DNA of 64,000 nucleotides from Bacillota bacterium (GTDB taxonomy: Bacteria > Bacillota > SHA-98 > UBA4971), in NCBI GenBank assembly GCA_014360195.1, contig JACIXY010000016.1:1-64000 (forward strand). Reading direction: 5' to 3'. Under the pieces are notes generated by a model. The model did not search any database, had not been told where the DNA came from, and saw only the letters and a program-made list of their open reading frames with translations. The number at the start of each line of letters is the position of its first letter. The stretch's first letter is position 1. A program made the position numbers and the translations under genes. Below are positions 35,268 through 45,234 of this stretch, in pieces.

Positions 35268-36324
35268 TCCCCACCGAAGCCTCCTCGATCATTCCGCGAA
35301 GACGTTCCACGAGCTCTCTCGCGTCCTGAGACAACTCCTCATGGGGTGCGAGCACATACTCCTTCCACAACCAGATGAGATCGGAAAAGAGCTTCTCCAC
35401 AGCATCCTCACGCGTGGCGCCCGATGCAACAATGTGCAAGTCGGGCAGCTCGAACACAACCTCCCCGTCCTCAAATGATGGCTTGACTGACTCCGCCCGC
35501 CTGAGAACGAGCCTCCCCTCAGCAGTCTCGATTGATTTGAGCACAAGCGGTCGAAGGTCAAGGGCACGGATGTCGGAGACATCGACGATCTTGTCAGGAA
35601 AGCCATTCGCATCGAGTTGGACCCTGCCGGTCACATGGACGATTCCTTTCAGATTCTCCACGATTAGGTCCTCCAGTTCAGGGTCGTAGTAGCAATCCAG
35701 CACGCGGCTTGTCGGTTGATAATAGATCCCAAGCTTGTGCTCGTCCAGATGTATCCGCACAAGTTCGCCGCTAACGGTCATCTCCTCGAATCCCGGCTCA
35801 GCAAGGAGCCTGGCTATGTGCGCGCGGGTCATAGCTGAAAGAGTTGCCGCAGTCCCTTTGGGCTCGCGACTCACGGTCAGGTGCCACTGGTCCCCCTTCT
35901 TCGGGCAATAGGCCTCCAGGGACCGGAGTATCCTTCTCCGCCATATCGTGTCAGGGAACAGCACAGACAGCGTGTGGTCGCCCGATTCCGAAAGGGCACC
36001 CAGAAGGGCCGTGTACTTCTCAAGCACCGCCGTCCGCCCGTTAGGTTCGAATGGTAGAGATGCTTGCACGGGGGATGCAAACATGGCTTCAATGGTATAT
36101 GCGCTGTTGTGCTCTGCCGCGCGTATCAACTGGTACTGCGTCCGAATATCGTCGGGCACGCGAGCCCTCGTGCGCGCATCGCGGCCGGATTCGGCCATGG
36201 CGATGTGGTAAATCGTGTCCTGCACGCCCCTAAAGACTGTCGCAAGGAGTTGCAGCGGCACCCCTTCTCTGATCTCTTCCCCGTCAATGGTTATGCAAAG
36301 ACTCTGTCCTGCCATCGGTATCAC
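35260..36324 (-). CDS. Long HicB-like partner of HicA (putative antitoxin)
   Basis: 354 residues. The N-terminal ~290 residues are of unknown fold (ITIDGEEIREGVPLQLLATV, YQLIRAAEHNSAYTIEAMFA, KGIVHVTGRVQLDANGFPDK). The C-terminal ~60 residues, VVFELPDLHIVASGATREDA with VEKLFSDLIWLWKEYV, resemble the small HicB-type partial RNase H fold. Typical HicB antitoxins have 70-140 residues, so this protein would be HicB with a large extra sensor or catalytic part. The gene order (partner first, 8-bp overlap) supports an antitoxin role. The function of the extra domain is unknown. Confidence 0.55.
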   Translation of the reverse strand: MIPMAGQSLCITIDGEEIREGVPLQLLATVFRGVQDTIYHIAMAESGRDARTRARVPDDIRTQYQLIRAAEHNSAYTIEAMFASPVQASLPFEPNGRTAVLEKYTALLGALSESGDHTLSVLFPDTIWRRRILRSLEAYCPKKGDQWHLTVSREPKGTAATLSAMTRAHIARLLAEPGFEEMTVSGELVRIHLDEHKLGIYYQPTSRVLDCYYDPELEDLIVENLKGIVHVTGRVQLDANGFPDKIVDVSDIRALDLRPLVLKSIETAEGRLVLRRAESVKPSFEDGEVVFELPDLHIVASGATREDAVEKLFSDLIWLWKEYVLAPHEELSQDARELVERLRGMIEEASVGNG

Positions 36325-36603
36325 CCGGTCAGCCTCTTTTCTGGGTCCGGTTGCAGAGCGACGCTCTGTCCGGCCAGCATACTTGACGGTTTAGTCTTTC
36401 GCTCCCTTCCCTCGAGAATATGCGACGCTTCAACCATCCAGAGCCCATGCCAGGACCGATGACGAGAAACTGACGATGATCCAGACATATCCAGTCGCCT
36501 ACTTCGACAAGACATCGTTTAATCCTGCCGCGTGTCAATGAACCTTTCGATGTCTTCACGGCAACCGCCCTCGCCCCGCCGCCGTCGCGAAATCTGCACC
36601 TGG

Positions 36604-36650
36604 GCCTACTGCACCTCGTCCAGAGCGCGCTCGCGGAAGGCCCGCTACCC
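36604..36650 (-). pseudogene. Very short DegT-type C-terminal fragment
   Basis: CTACTGCACCTCGTCCAGAG and GCGCTCGCGG match the end of the other copies (CTACCGCACCTCCCCCAGCG). Only ~45 bp remain, so this is tentative. Confidence 0.35.
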
Positions 36651-36699
36651 GCGTGAGCTTCCCGCGTTCTTGTGCCAGCGGCTCCACTCACCATCTTCC

Positions 36700-37248
36700 T
36701 CATGTTCCTCGTGGTGCGCGCCGCCCAGAAGCGGCGTCATCGGCCCCGCCTCCATCGTTCCCATTAGAATCTTCCCCGCGCGCCCCCGGAAGAGGTGACC
36801 CGAGAAGCTCCGCGAGGTCTTCGCGCAACTCAACCGGAATTACCGCGACCTTGTAACGGCGTCCCTCGACCACGGCTCGTCCCACGAAGACCAGGGCCTT
36901 GCGCCGAAGCCTTCCCAGAGTGGACCGAGGCGGGATTTCTTCCCACCAGAACCCGTCCCCCTCCATGGAGCCGAACCGCCGAGTGAGGGCTGACAGCTTG
37001 GCCCACCCTCCTCTATCGAGGATATGCAGGTCCGCCTCAAGGTTGGGCTTGAGGACCCTCAAGGCTCCCTCGGGGTCTCCCTGCCGAAAGCGACACACTG
37101 CCAGATTGTTGCGGGAAGTCGGGCTCGGGTCCGTCTTCACCAGCTTCTTGAATACCCTTTCAGCCTCCTCGAATTCCTCCCTGTTCAGGTGTCGCAGGCC
37201 TTTGGCCCGGAAGGCATCAATCTCCTTGGAAACGTCCATGCCCGCCAC
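36700..37248 (-). CDS. Small tetratricopeptide-like protein, C-terminus possibly altered
   Basis: 182 residues. RHLNREEFEEAERVFKKLVK and PTSRNNLAVCRFRQGDPEGA followed by LRVLKPNLEAD (~18-68) form two TPR-like helix pairs. The middle (WWEEIPPRSTLGRLRRKALV, GRRYKVAVIPVELREDLAEL) is an unknown domain. The last ~30 residues are low complexity (GNDGGGADDAASGRR) and may not be original. Alone on its strand between relics. Function unknown. Confidence 0.5.
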   Translation of the reverse strand: MAGMDVSKEIDAFRAKGLRHLNREEFEEAERVFKKLVKTDPSPTSRNNLAVCRFRQGDPEGALRVLKPNLEADLHILDRGGWAKLSALTRRFGSMEGDGFWWEEIPPRSTLGRLRRKALVFVGRAVVEGRRYKVAVIPVELREDLAELLGSPLPGARGEDSNGNDGGGADDAASGRRAPRGT

Positions 37249-37358
37249 TCCTCACGAGTGTACTTTTCGACATTCTCACCGCGGCTCTCTGCGCCGCTCT
37301 CTGCGCCGCCGGGGTGGGAGGCAGCCGCAGATTAGCAGATTAAAGGAGCGAGCCGCTG

Positions 37359-37565
37359 ATGTCAGCATACCATAGCAAGCGCAAGACCGGAAGGGTCGGC
37401 AGTCATCGAGATAGATCACCTAGCGCTTGTGGAAGATTCAAGCATGGTCAGTTCGGGTACGGCAAATACGTCTACCCGGATAACGTGATGGACGAGATCC
37501 GAGAGTTCTTCGAGAGGCAAAGCGGAGCGGTACTACCTCATGCCAGGATTCTCTATATTGTCTAG
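37359..37565 (+). pseudogene. splB: Spore photoproduct lyase C-terminal relic
   Basis: The plus strand reads GQFGYGKYVYPDNVMDEIRE and FFERQSGAVLPHARILYIV to a stop. This is the characteristic C-terminus of SplB, the radical-SAM enzyme that repairs spore photoproduct thymine dimers. The radical-SAM core is missing, so nothing functional remains. A related short stretch lies at ~10250-10325. It points to a sporulating Bacillota ancestor. Confidence 0.65.
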
Positions 37566-38005
37566 CGTCGGCGGCCCCCACCGCAGACTCGTCACAGACT
37601 CGTCACAGATTCGTGTAGGTGCCGAGCGGTCCGCCTGCGGCGACTGCAGCGGCGCCCGCCACGGGCTATGACGGCCTTGTCTCTTGGGCTGGCCTTGGCA
37701 GCTACGATACCGTACGGCCTGCGACCGCTGGTCTGTGCCCTGTCCTGTCACACGATGGCATGAGGTTCCGTTGGACCCAACGGCATCGTTCGTCTCCGGC
37801 GCGTCGTAGAACGCGAGCTCATCTTCCGAGAGCGCCAGCGCCCCGAGCGTAGGCCAGAACGCGGTCGCAGCAGCGATCCGGACGCTCGCCCAAGCCGGTC
37901 AGAGCGCTGCCCGTAGATCGGGAGAACCCGACCCGGGTCATGGCCCGCGAGCACCCTCATGTTTCCTATCCTCCCACGCCCGAAGTTGATATGCGGTGCG
38001 CGGAC
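37566..38005. other. Stretch without a recognisable gene
   Basis: GC-rich, with only short frames on both strands and no motif. CACAGACTCGTCACAGACTC is a small direct repeat at ~37580-37605. Confidence 0.4.
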
Positions 38006-41000
38006 TCACGCAATGGAAACCGGCGTCACGAAGTCGTCTCGCATCCGGAACGCGGCAGACGAACCGTTCTCGACAAGCAGGTCCAGCAGGAAGAGGACGG
38101 CCTCTCGGAGGTCGCCCTGACGCTTCAGTTCCAGAGGTCTTCCGTAGACGTACCGCTGGAGCAGGACTTCGAGCAAGAAGACAGTATTCTTTTCCCTCAT
38201 CATCTGCCCGGGGTCACGCTGCCGGAGACGCTTTGCAATGCGGATGAACGCCTCGGGGAGCGATTGCTCACCGACGTGGTAGAGGAATCGAAGGTAGGCG
38301 TCCAAGACTGCCCAAGACGCAGGCAAGTCCTCGAATAGCGAGTGAATGTGCCCCGCGTACCCCTCCAGGCTCTGCCAGTGGCGGACCTCGTCCTTCCACC
38401 ACGTTCCGAGGAAAATGGCCGATATCATCTCGGTCCCGCCGGGGTACTCGCGGTCGATCCGTGCGAGCCATGTCGCACGTCGGACCTTGTCCGCGAACAG
38501 CTCCCAGAGCGACCAGAACTGCGGGGTATTCGGTTGGCGGTCTTCGACGCCGATCAGCCCGATTAGAAGCCAATGGACCTTGTCTGGGTGACGATCGATG
38601 GCATCGACGATAGGCTTGATAATCGTCGTGGCGTCCGCATTCGTGGTCCGGAGCAGGAAGTCTTCAAGCATGTCAGTCAGCGCTGCCTCCGTCCGGTAGT
38701 TCCTCTCGGGACGCTCCTGGTGTCGGTCTCGGCGCCAGTCGTCATCTGCGTCCCACCACTCGACAAGAGTGGTCGCAAGCCGTTGGAACGCTGCGATCGC
38801 CACGGCTTCGGTCGGTGCCTGTCCCAGGATCGCCAGGATCCATCTGTTCGCCTCTGCCCCAAACCACCGGGTTGGGTCAAACGTCCGGTGGGCATCGGCG
38901 GAGATACCGTCCGGTTCAAAGAACCGCCGCCGGACAACGGATGCGACCTCAGCCTCGATATCATCGATGTGCCGCCGGTCATGGCAAGGACGGTTGACTT
39001 CCGCGTCAGCCGCCTGCTGTACCAACGTCGCTTCCGTAGCGAGTGCGTTCACGCAACGCAGAACCAATTCACGATCGATCCACCAGAGATGCCTGCCCAC
39101 CCCCAACGCCGCATACCAGCGAACCTCGTCGATCGCATGGGTCAACGCAACCACAAGCAGCTGGCGAACTCGCGAACGGGAGGCCTCATCCAGCGGTTTT
39201 CCGAGCAGCAAGGGTAACACCCAGGCGCATGGCCGATCGGCTTCCATGCCACCACGCTGCACGCGCGCAAGGTGGTTCCAGTTGTCGGCGTTCCGTTCGA
39301 CCTCCGAACAAATCACGTTCACGCACCAGTCCCGTTCGTCGCCCGACATCTCCTCCCAGTGATCACGAACGCAGACGGCAGCAACGAACCCCAGTCCATC
39401 CCGGCCAAGGTCGTGCTCCTCGCCACTACCATCCCAGACGCCGGCAGTTCGGGCTTCTTGCAACCTCTGCCGCCACTGGGCAGGATCGTACGTCGTACCC
39501 TCCTCATAACCGAAGACCTTCAGCCCCCACATCAGAAGGCCGAGTCTGGCGTTCACGGCCTGGAACTGGGCGGCGCTTTGGTCCACCATATCCTTGATGT
39601 CGGGTTCTGGCGCCCTGAGATCGAGGCGCACATATTGCCGGCCGTCTTCAGGAGACGTGCGGCCCTCGGGAGCAACAGGGGTTTCGGTTGCGTCCTCGGC
39701 GACCGTGTACCGTCGCAAGTCCATGCGGTGCATCGCGAGCCGCCAGATGTGGTCGTCCTCATCCTGCTCGTCCACCGGCGGCATCTTCGCGCGGTGTCGG
39801 TCCAGAATCTCATACACACGAGGGCCGAGCGGCCCCAGCTGCAGGTTGGCAATCGCCGTCTCCAGGTCATGACTGCGGTGACGAAGTGCGTCCGCCTCCT
39901 TCCGCTCCTCCTCGTAAACCTCGTCCCAGGCGTTGAGTCGGGGCATCAAGCTAAACATTTTGGAAGGTGCCTGCGACTCGTTCGCGAGCCGGTGGCGGTC
40001 GAGCAGGATGCACAGCGGCGATCGAAGCAGGACCAAGAGCGTCTCGCCTGCCGCATGTGGGAAGGCGGTTGCGACGCTCGCCACGACCGCGGTGAGCGCG
40101 GCAGAGTCGCTCCGTTGGAGGATGTTCAAGAGGACCGCATCCAATTCGCGCGGACGCGCCTCCGCAAACTCCAGCAGCCACCGCTCCAGCGCCATAAGGA
40201 GAGATTGCAGGACATAGGGGCCGACCGACGTCCCTCGGTACAAGTTCCAGAGCCGGGCGTTACACCACTGCGTCCGAGACGTTCCGTCCGCGAACGTCAG
40301 AGTTATCTCGAACGGCGGCTCGACATACTCCGATCGCATCCTCGGATGCGCGTACCAGTCGGCGCTGTGGTTGAAAACCCCAATGATGAAGTCAAGCCCC
40401 TGGCGGGGGTGATACCGCAGGAGCGGGAGGAAGGGGCCGCGGTACGCACTCGCGGGGAAGAAGCCGTGGCTCCTCCCATGCTTGATCCCAAAGAGGGTTT
40501 CGAGCTCCAGATCACTTGCGTAGCCCCATCGGCCCTCAAGATCGGCTTCCGAGCAGAGCAGATAGTTGTTGGCGGCTGACACGACGGCCTCGGGCATGTC
40601 CCGGGCCGCCGGCATACCTTCCAGGCTCTCAAAGATTATCTCCCGGAAGTCCTCCGCCGCCTGATCTCGCTCCTCGCCGTCGCGGCTTCCTTCCAGAAGG
40701 GCGGCGAAACGCTCGCGATCCGCATTCGGGATCTTGGCGATCACCTGCAGCGTGCGCTTCCGCCGGTCGTCCGACCAGTAGTCGTCGAAGCCCGTCAGGA
40801 GCCAGTGCGCGATCGCCGCGACGGACTCTGCCCCCTCCGGGTACGGGACCTGCCAGGAGACGCCCCGAGCCCAGTCCTCGATGAGCGCGAGAAGAAGGCC
40901 TCGGTCGCTATGGGTGAACGACCCCAGGTTACCCTGAACGAGACGCAGGACGCAGGGCCACGCCGGACCGTCCGGCACGTTAAACAGACATGAGTGGGTT

Positions 41001-43174
41001 GCCGTCGTTTTTAGCCAGGTGGGCGTCGTCACGCACGCGACCCGCAGCAGGTGGATCACCCTCCAGAGAAGCTGCTTGTCGTTCGCGAAAAGTTCCGCGC
41101 TGTGCCTCTCCAGAAACGCGGCCGAAGCGGATGAGCGCAGCAACGAGGCGAGCGTGTCATCTCGAAACTGAGCCGGTAATCCATCCTCATTTACGACGGC
41201 CTGGAACACCCGGTCAGCGGTTTCAGGATCCCGCTCCACGAGTTCGCTCACCCACTTGCGGTACGTCCGTCGCACGGCAGGGTACGTCCCGAGCGCGGAA
41301 GACAGTGCTCGGACAGAACCGTCGTGCGTCGTATACTGCTCGTCGATCCATTGGAGAATCGCCCAGTCTTCGAGCACGTCGTGAGCGGGAGCCACAAGGA
41401 CCCCGCTATGCGGGGAGAAGACGATGAGGGAGTCACGCCGGAGGGCGTCGATAGCTTCCGCATCGAGGTCGCTGCACGGGGCGTACAAGGTGAGCGCCCG
41501 AGCCCGCCGCAACGCGATCTGTACGAACGCCTCCTCCCGCCGACGGGGCATCCCGCTGCCGGTGCGGTGTTCGACGCGCACGATCTCCTGCCAAAAGAGC
41601 GCCCGGAATCCCCGCTCGCTCTCAGGCAGCGGGCGCTCTTCCGACCACGGGATCTGTAAGGCCTTGTCGAGGACATAGGGGTTGCGCAGAAGCTGACGCA
41701 GCGCCGCATTCGCGAGCGGGCGGCCCAGCGTCGGGTGAGCGGCCTTGACCTCCTCCAACTCCTCGTCGTCCAGCGGGGGGACCGTGACGACGGAATGGCC
41801 GACTCTTGCCGTCTCCAGGAAGCCCGTACGAACCAGGTCGGCCGAGTAGTCGCGACACGTCAGGATGAGCCGCCAGCTCGTGTCTCTCACGACGAGCGTC
41901 AAGAGATCGGTGAAGGCATCGCGGGTGGACGCTTCGAGGAGCCGTTCCATGCTCTCGACGAGCAGCACCTTCCGTCCCTGGCCCGCCAGGATCGCCTCAA
42001 GCATGCGTGCGCTGCATGGGATCTGGTTTCGCTGGAGCGTCTCGTCGAAGTGGGGGGAGGCGAATTCTTCCGCCCGGAAGCTGAACGCGAAGTGATCCGC
42101 CGCGAGGATGTCGATCACGTCCTTCGCGATGCCCGACTTTCCGCTGCCCGCCGGTCCTGACACCATGACGACCTGAGTTGATTCCAGCTGCTCGATGACC
42201 TGCCGCACCAGTCGGCGGCGGCCCAGGTGAAGGTCCTTCCCGATCGTGGAACGGATGCCATCCAGGATGAGCGCGGAGTGGTCGCTCAGCGCCCGCAAGG
42301 CACGCTGTTCGATCCCTCCGACCGGCGAATGGCGCTGTCGCAATGCCTCGGGCAGATCGTCCCGCCGAAAACTGCGTGCTTCCGGCATCCCCTCGCCAAC
42401 CTCGCGGAGCAAGGCGTTCCACGATGTTTCCGCAGCACCGAGCGGGTCTTGCTCACTTGTGGTGTGGGCAAGGAGGGTCTTGATCATCGCTTCCGTCTGC
42501 CGCGTGGCACTGTTCAAGTCCAGGCTCAGGACGTGCAAGACACGCAAGAACGGCCAAAGTTCAGCCGCGCAGACGCTTCTTCCCTCGGTCTCACCTATGA
42601 TCGTTCGGATTTCGTCGCAGTACTGGACAGCTTTGGCGCTGAGAAACCCGGGCGTCGCCAACGAACGCTCGAACTCGGCCCCATCGCGGGCAGCGCGGGA
42701 GCAGTCCAGGAGCCCCGAGAAGTGTTCGAGCAGGGCGTTCGTCCCTCGCAGCGTGACGAGGGCAAAGCGATCAGTAGCCAACGAGAACTGCTGGGAGCTT
42801 TTAAAGTCCTTCCAGAAATCCTGCACCGCCTTCTTGAACTCGTTATCAGTCGCGCTGACAGTGAACATCCGTTTGACTTGGCCTGCCAGCTTCCGGCGGT
42901 CCCCCGAGCCGTTTTGGCCGACGATCAGGAAATCGTCCGTATGCCAGCCGAGGCGCTCGGTCTGCAGATGGACTTCCACCACCACGCAGTCGTGCAGGAT
43001 CGGCGGGATACCCCGCATGAGGAGCAAGGCGAGCCAGTAGGCATCGACGTACTGCTCGAAGAACGTGCCCGCTCCTCCGGTGGAGGCGGGACTTGAGACG
43101 CGGCCTGCATTCGGCATACCGGCCGTCTTGTCTCCAATCGCGGACGGAGCCGTTTTTTGGGGTTTCTTGGCCAT
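38006..43174 (-). CDS. Giant STAND P-loop NTPase with nuclease-like N-terminus (Avs-like defence protein)
   Basis: 1722 residues. The N-terminus (~35-150: AGTFFEQYVDAYWLALLLMR, VEVHLQTERLGWHTDDFLIV, RRKLAGQVKRMFTVSATDNE) has the E ... DD ... QVK spacing of Cap4/Mrr-type PD-(D/E)XK nucleases. A STAND NTPase follows: Walker A GPAGSGKS (340-347), Walker B VLLVESMERLLEAS (~410) and a sensor LILTCRDYSAD. The last ~1100 residues are helical and probably form repeats that recognise a phage or stress ligand. This is the layout of Avs-type defence NTPases: nuclease effector, NTPase switch, large sensor. Target and activity are inferred. It is a single gene with no clear accessory gene. Confidence 0.75.
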   Translation of the reverse strand: MAKKPQKTAPSAIGDKTAGMPNAGRVSSPASTGGAGTFFEQYVDAYWLALLLMRGIPPILHDCVVVEVHLQTERLGWHTDDFLIVGQNGSGDRRKLAGQVKRMFTVSATDNEFKKAVQDFWKDFKSSQQFSLATDRFALVTLRGTNALLEHFSGLLDCSRAARDGAEFERSLATPGFLSAKAVQYCDEIRTIIGETEGRSVCAAELWPFLRVLHVLSLDLNSATRQTEAMIKTLLAHTTSEQDPLGAAETSWNALLREVGEGMPEARSFRRDDLPEALRQRHSPVGGIEQRALRALSDHSALILDGIRSTIGKDLHLGRRRLVRQVIEQLESTQVVMVSGPAGSGKSGIAKDVIDILAADHFAFSFRAEEFASPHFDETLQRNQIPCSARMLEAILAGQGRKVLLVESMERLLEASTRDAFTDLLTLVVRDTSWRLILTCRDYSADLVRTGFLETARVGHSVVTVPPLDDEELEEVKAAHPTLGRPLANAALRQLLRNPYVLDKALQIPWSEERPLPESERGFRALFWQEIVRVEHRTGSGMPRRREEAFVQIALRRARALTLYAPCSDLDAEAIDALRRDSLIVFSPHSGVLVAPAHDVLEDWAILQWIDEQYTTHDGSVRALSSALGTYPAVRRTYRKWVSELVERDPETADRVFQAVVNEDGLPAQFRDDTLASLLRSSASAAFLERHSAELFANDKQLLWRVIHLLRVACVTTPTWLKTTATHSCLFNVPDGPAWPCVLRLVQGNLGSFTHSDRGLLLALIEDWARGVSWQVPYPEGAESVAAIAHWLLTGFDDYWSDDRRKRTLQVIAKIPNADRERFAALLEGSRDGEERDQAAEDFREIIFESLEGMPAARDMPEAVVSAANNYLLCSEADLEGRWGYASDLELETLFGIKHGRSHGFFPASAYRGPFLPLLRYHPRQGLDFIIGVFNHSADWYAHPRMRSEYVEPPFEITLTFADGTSRTQWCNARLWNLYRGTSVGPYVLQSLLMALERWLLEFAEARPRELDAVLLNILQRSDSAALTAVVASVATAFPHAAGETLLVLLRSPLCILLDRHRLANESQAPSKMFSLMPRLNAWDEVYEEERKEADALRHRSHDLETAIANLQLGPLGPRVYEILDRHRAKMPPVDEQDEDDHIWRLAMHRMDLRRYTVAEDATETPVAPEGRTSPEDGRQYVRLDLRAPEPDIKDMVDQSAAQFQAVNARLGLLMWGLKVFGYEEGTTYDPAQWRQRLQEARTAGVWDGSGEEHDLGRDGLGFVAAVCVRDHWEEMSGDERDWCVNVICSEVERNADNWNHLARVQRGGMEADRPCAWVLPLLLGKPLDEASRSRVRQLLVVALTHAIDEVRWYAALGVGRHLWWIDRELVLRCVNALATEATLVQQAADAEVNRPCHDRRHIDDIEAEVASVVRRRFFEPDGISADAHRTFDPTRWFGAEANRWILAILGQAPTEAVAIAAFQRLATTLVEWWDADDDWRRDRHQERPERNYRTEAALTDMLEDFLLRTTNADATTIIKPIVDAIDRHPDKVHWLLIGLIGVEDRQPNTPQFWSLWELFADKVRRATWLARIDREYPGGTEMISAIFLGTWWKDEVRHWQSLEGYAGHIHSLFEDLPASWAVLDAYLRFLYHVGEQSLPEAFIRIAKRLRQRDPGQMMREKNTVFLLEVLLQRYVYGRPLELKRQGDLREAVLFLLDLLVENGSSAAFRMRDDFVTPVSIA

Positions 43175-43292
43175 AGCGATTGGTCCTTTCTACCATGTTC
43201 GGCCGAGGTGCATGGGGCATTCAAGCGGCCTCCCGGCAGCCCTCGCCGCCTTTCTTGCCCTCGGCGATCGCGAACTACAAGAGGAAGTACTC

Positions 43293-43689
43293 CTAGAAAC
43301 GGCCGAGCAGGTCCCTCGCGCGGCTCGCCTCGTCGCCGACCTTGGTGCTGCTGATGAGGTCGATGAGCTGGCCGGCAAACTCGACCTCGAGCTCACCGGA
43401 GAGCCCGTTGAGCTTCCTCGTCTTGTACTGACCCATGACGATCCGGATATCGGCGTTCGCGATGTAGGTCTCGCCCTCGGGTTTTGGCCACACGTCCCGG
43501 CGCCGACAGATTCACGACGTTGATCACCTCGTCGCCGTTTAGAATTCCTTGGGGTCCCACAGGCCTCAGCACCTTGAGCCGCCAGCCTTCCGCATGAGCG
43601 AGCTTTCGTACGTGCCTGCAGAAACGCTCCTGAATCATGCGATTAAGGGCATCCACTCGAGCAGCGGCGTCGACAGCACTTGTCGCCAA
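43293..43689 (-). pseudogene. Frameshifted small gene upstream of the STAND gene
   Basis: Two overlapping frames join into one plausible protein: AARVDALNRMIQERFCRHVR ... VLRPVGPQGILNGDEVINVV (to ~43510), then [20 protein letters not shown] ... [20 protein letters not shown] to a stop at 43293. One frame change near 43505 separates them. No family is recognised. It may have been a partner of the STAND protein. Confidence 0.4.
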
Positions 43690-44477
43690 TCATGGAATTC
43701 ACCCAAGGGTGCGTCAAGTAATTCACCCGCCCGCGGTCACGTAACATATCCGAATGGCGCTAGTATTCGTTAGGTAACCAAGTTCTGAGCCACAACAACA
43801 GCTTTGCACATGCTATGCTCGGCCGGGCACCCTCGCACGGTCGAGCGCGTGCGTATCCTTCGATCTCGGGCTTGGGTATCTACAGGCGCGGGCGCTCCCC
43901 GAGGCTGCCCATGTCAGGCTCCTTCTGCCCTGGTGTCTTGACGCGCATGCTTATAAGGGGTCAGCTTGAAGGCATGTCAGCAGGTCTGCTACCCAAGTTG
44001 TGGCAGGCTAGCAGATGAGGTATTCTGTCTGGAACTCCCCATCCTGGGCAGCGAACGGTAACTACAAGTGTACTGCGGACAGTGTCGGAACGCAGGCGTA
44101 GTTCAGGCAAGCGTGTCCCCGTGACTTGGCATTCGACGCGGTACTGGATACTCCTGCGTGACCCCGCAGCACTTGCCAGCGTGTGGGCTACTGTCTTGTT
44201 TCCCATCCTCACCTCGACTACACCAAACCGCCACATTGCTTGGTAGGACTGCTGGTTGCCCCTGTTGGCAATACAGGCAAGACTTCAAGACATGGTGCGG
44301 GCGGAACTGCAGCTTGCAGTCAGCGGTAAGACCGCTCAATACCGGCAACGTGAGTTGGATGCGAAGAGGCTGGATTCCGGCACGTGCAGGCAAGTCACCT
44401 TCAACTGGCGATGTCCCGTGTATCAACGTGAAATCACACGATCCTCGACAGCCCAGAGAGTATGTCTCACCAATGGG
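43690..44477. other. Stretch without a recognisable gene
   Basis: Only short overlapping frames on both strands, none with a family motif or a good ribosome-binding site. Confidence 0.45.
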
Positions 44478-45218
44478 CTATGAAGCCAGCACTGCTGAGA
44501 CTTCTTCATAAGTCGCAAGACACTTCAGCTTGTTTCTGTCTATCACCTTCTGGTTTGGAAACCCCAGTTTCTTGAACCTCGGCAACAAATCGTATTTCGT
44601 CTCAAAAGATACAATGCTCGCCAACACACGAGCCAGCTTGGCCTCGCGCAGCTGTCTGAGGGTCTCCTCAATGTTCTCCAAGTCGTGTCGTTCAATGAAG
44701 TACGCACCAACCTTGCACTCATACAACTCCCCTTGTGCCGGGTCTGCGGCGTTATTCACTCCGGCCACATCGAACGTTCTCGGGCTAACTCGAAAACCGT
44801 TCAATTCGACCGAACAGCCCGTCTCTACGGTGGAATAGCGTAGCCGCAGGACCCGCCCCACAAAGGATTCGAGAACCGCGCCTCGCAATTTCCCCAGGCG
44901 TTCCTTTTCTTCTTCCTCCGATAGCGCGGGATAGGCCTGCAAGCAAAGGCCGTAAACTGCGTCCAACAGCTCGGCTAGCTTCCCGAGCAACCAGCGATCC
45001 TTCCTAGACTTCTCTGTAGGCACAATATCCGCCAGTAAGCTGCTCATCCAGCACCGAAACTCGCCGAGGCGCCTGGACCGTAGGATCCCTTCCGCTGCTT
45101 TCACGATGAGATCATTGCGTCGGATATTCTGGCATAGAAAGTCGGCGACTTCTTGCACTTCCTTGTACGCAAGGACATCATCCATGAACGTATCTACGTG
45201 GCTGAAGCCGAGGGACAC
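44478..45218 (-). CDS. Putative PD-(D/E)XK-type nuclease, third gene of the SecB-like operon
   Basis: 246 residues from the GTG at 45218, which follows the SecB-like stop by 16 bp with GGGGGT upstream. The N-terminal half is helical. The C-terminal half has a nuclease-like pattern: a helix with Glu (LRGAVLESFVGRVLRLRYST), then RTFDVAGVNN, then GELYECKVGAYFIE, i.e. E ... D ... E-x-K as in PD-(D/E)XK endonucleases. The rest is like a restriction-fold end (LVARVLASIVSFETKYDLL in outline). The family is not recognised by name. It is a likely effector of the three-gene unit. Confidence 0.55.
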   Translation of the reverse strand: MSLGFSHVDTFMDDVLAYKEVQEVADFLCQNIRRNDLIVKAAEGILRSRRLGEFRCWMSSLLADIVPTEKSRKDRWLLGKLAELLDAVYGLCLQAYPALSEEEEKERLGKLRGAVLESFVGRVLRLRYSTVETGCSVELNGFRVSPRTFDVAGVNNAADPAQGELYECKVGAYFIERHDLENIEETLRQLREAKLARVLASIVSFETKYDLLPRFKKLGFPNQKVIDRNKLKCLATYEEVSAVLAS

Positions 45219-45234
45219 GAAGTTACACCCCCGC

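Noticed and set aside
39272-40579. 435-residue plus-strand frame inside the STAND gene
   Set aside because: High GC creates antisense open frames. The minus-strand gene has clear domains across this interval.
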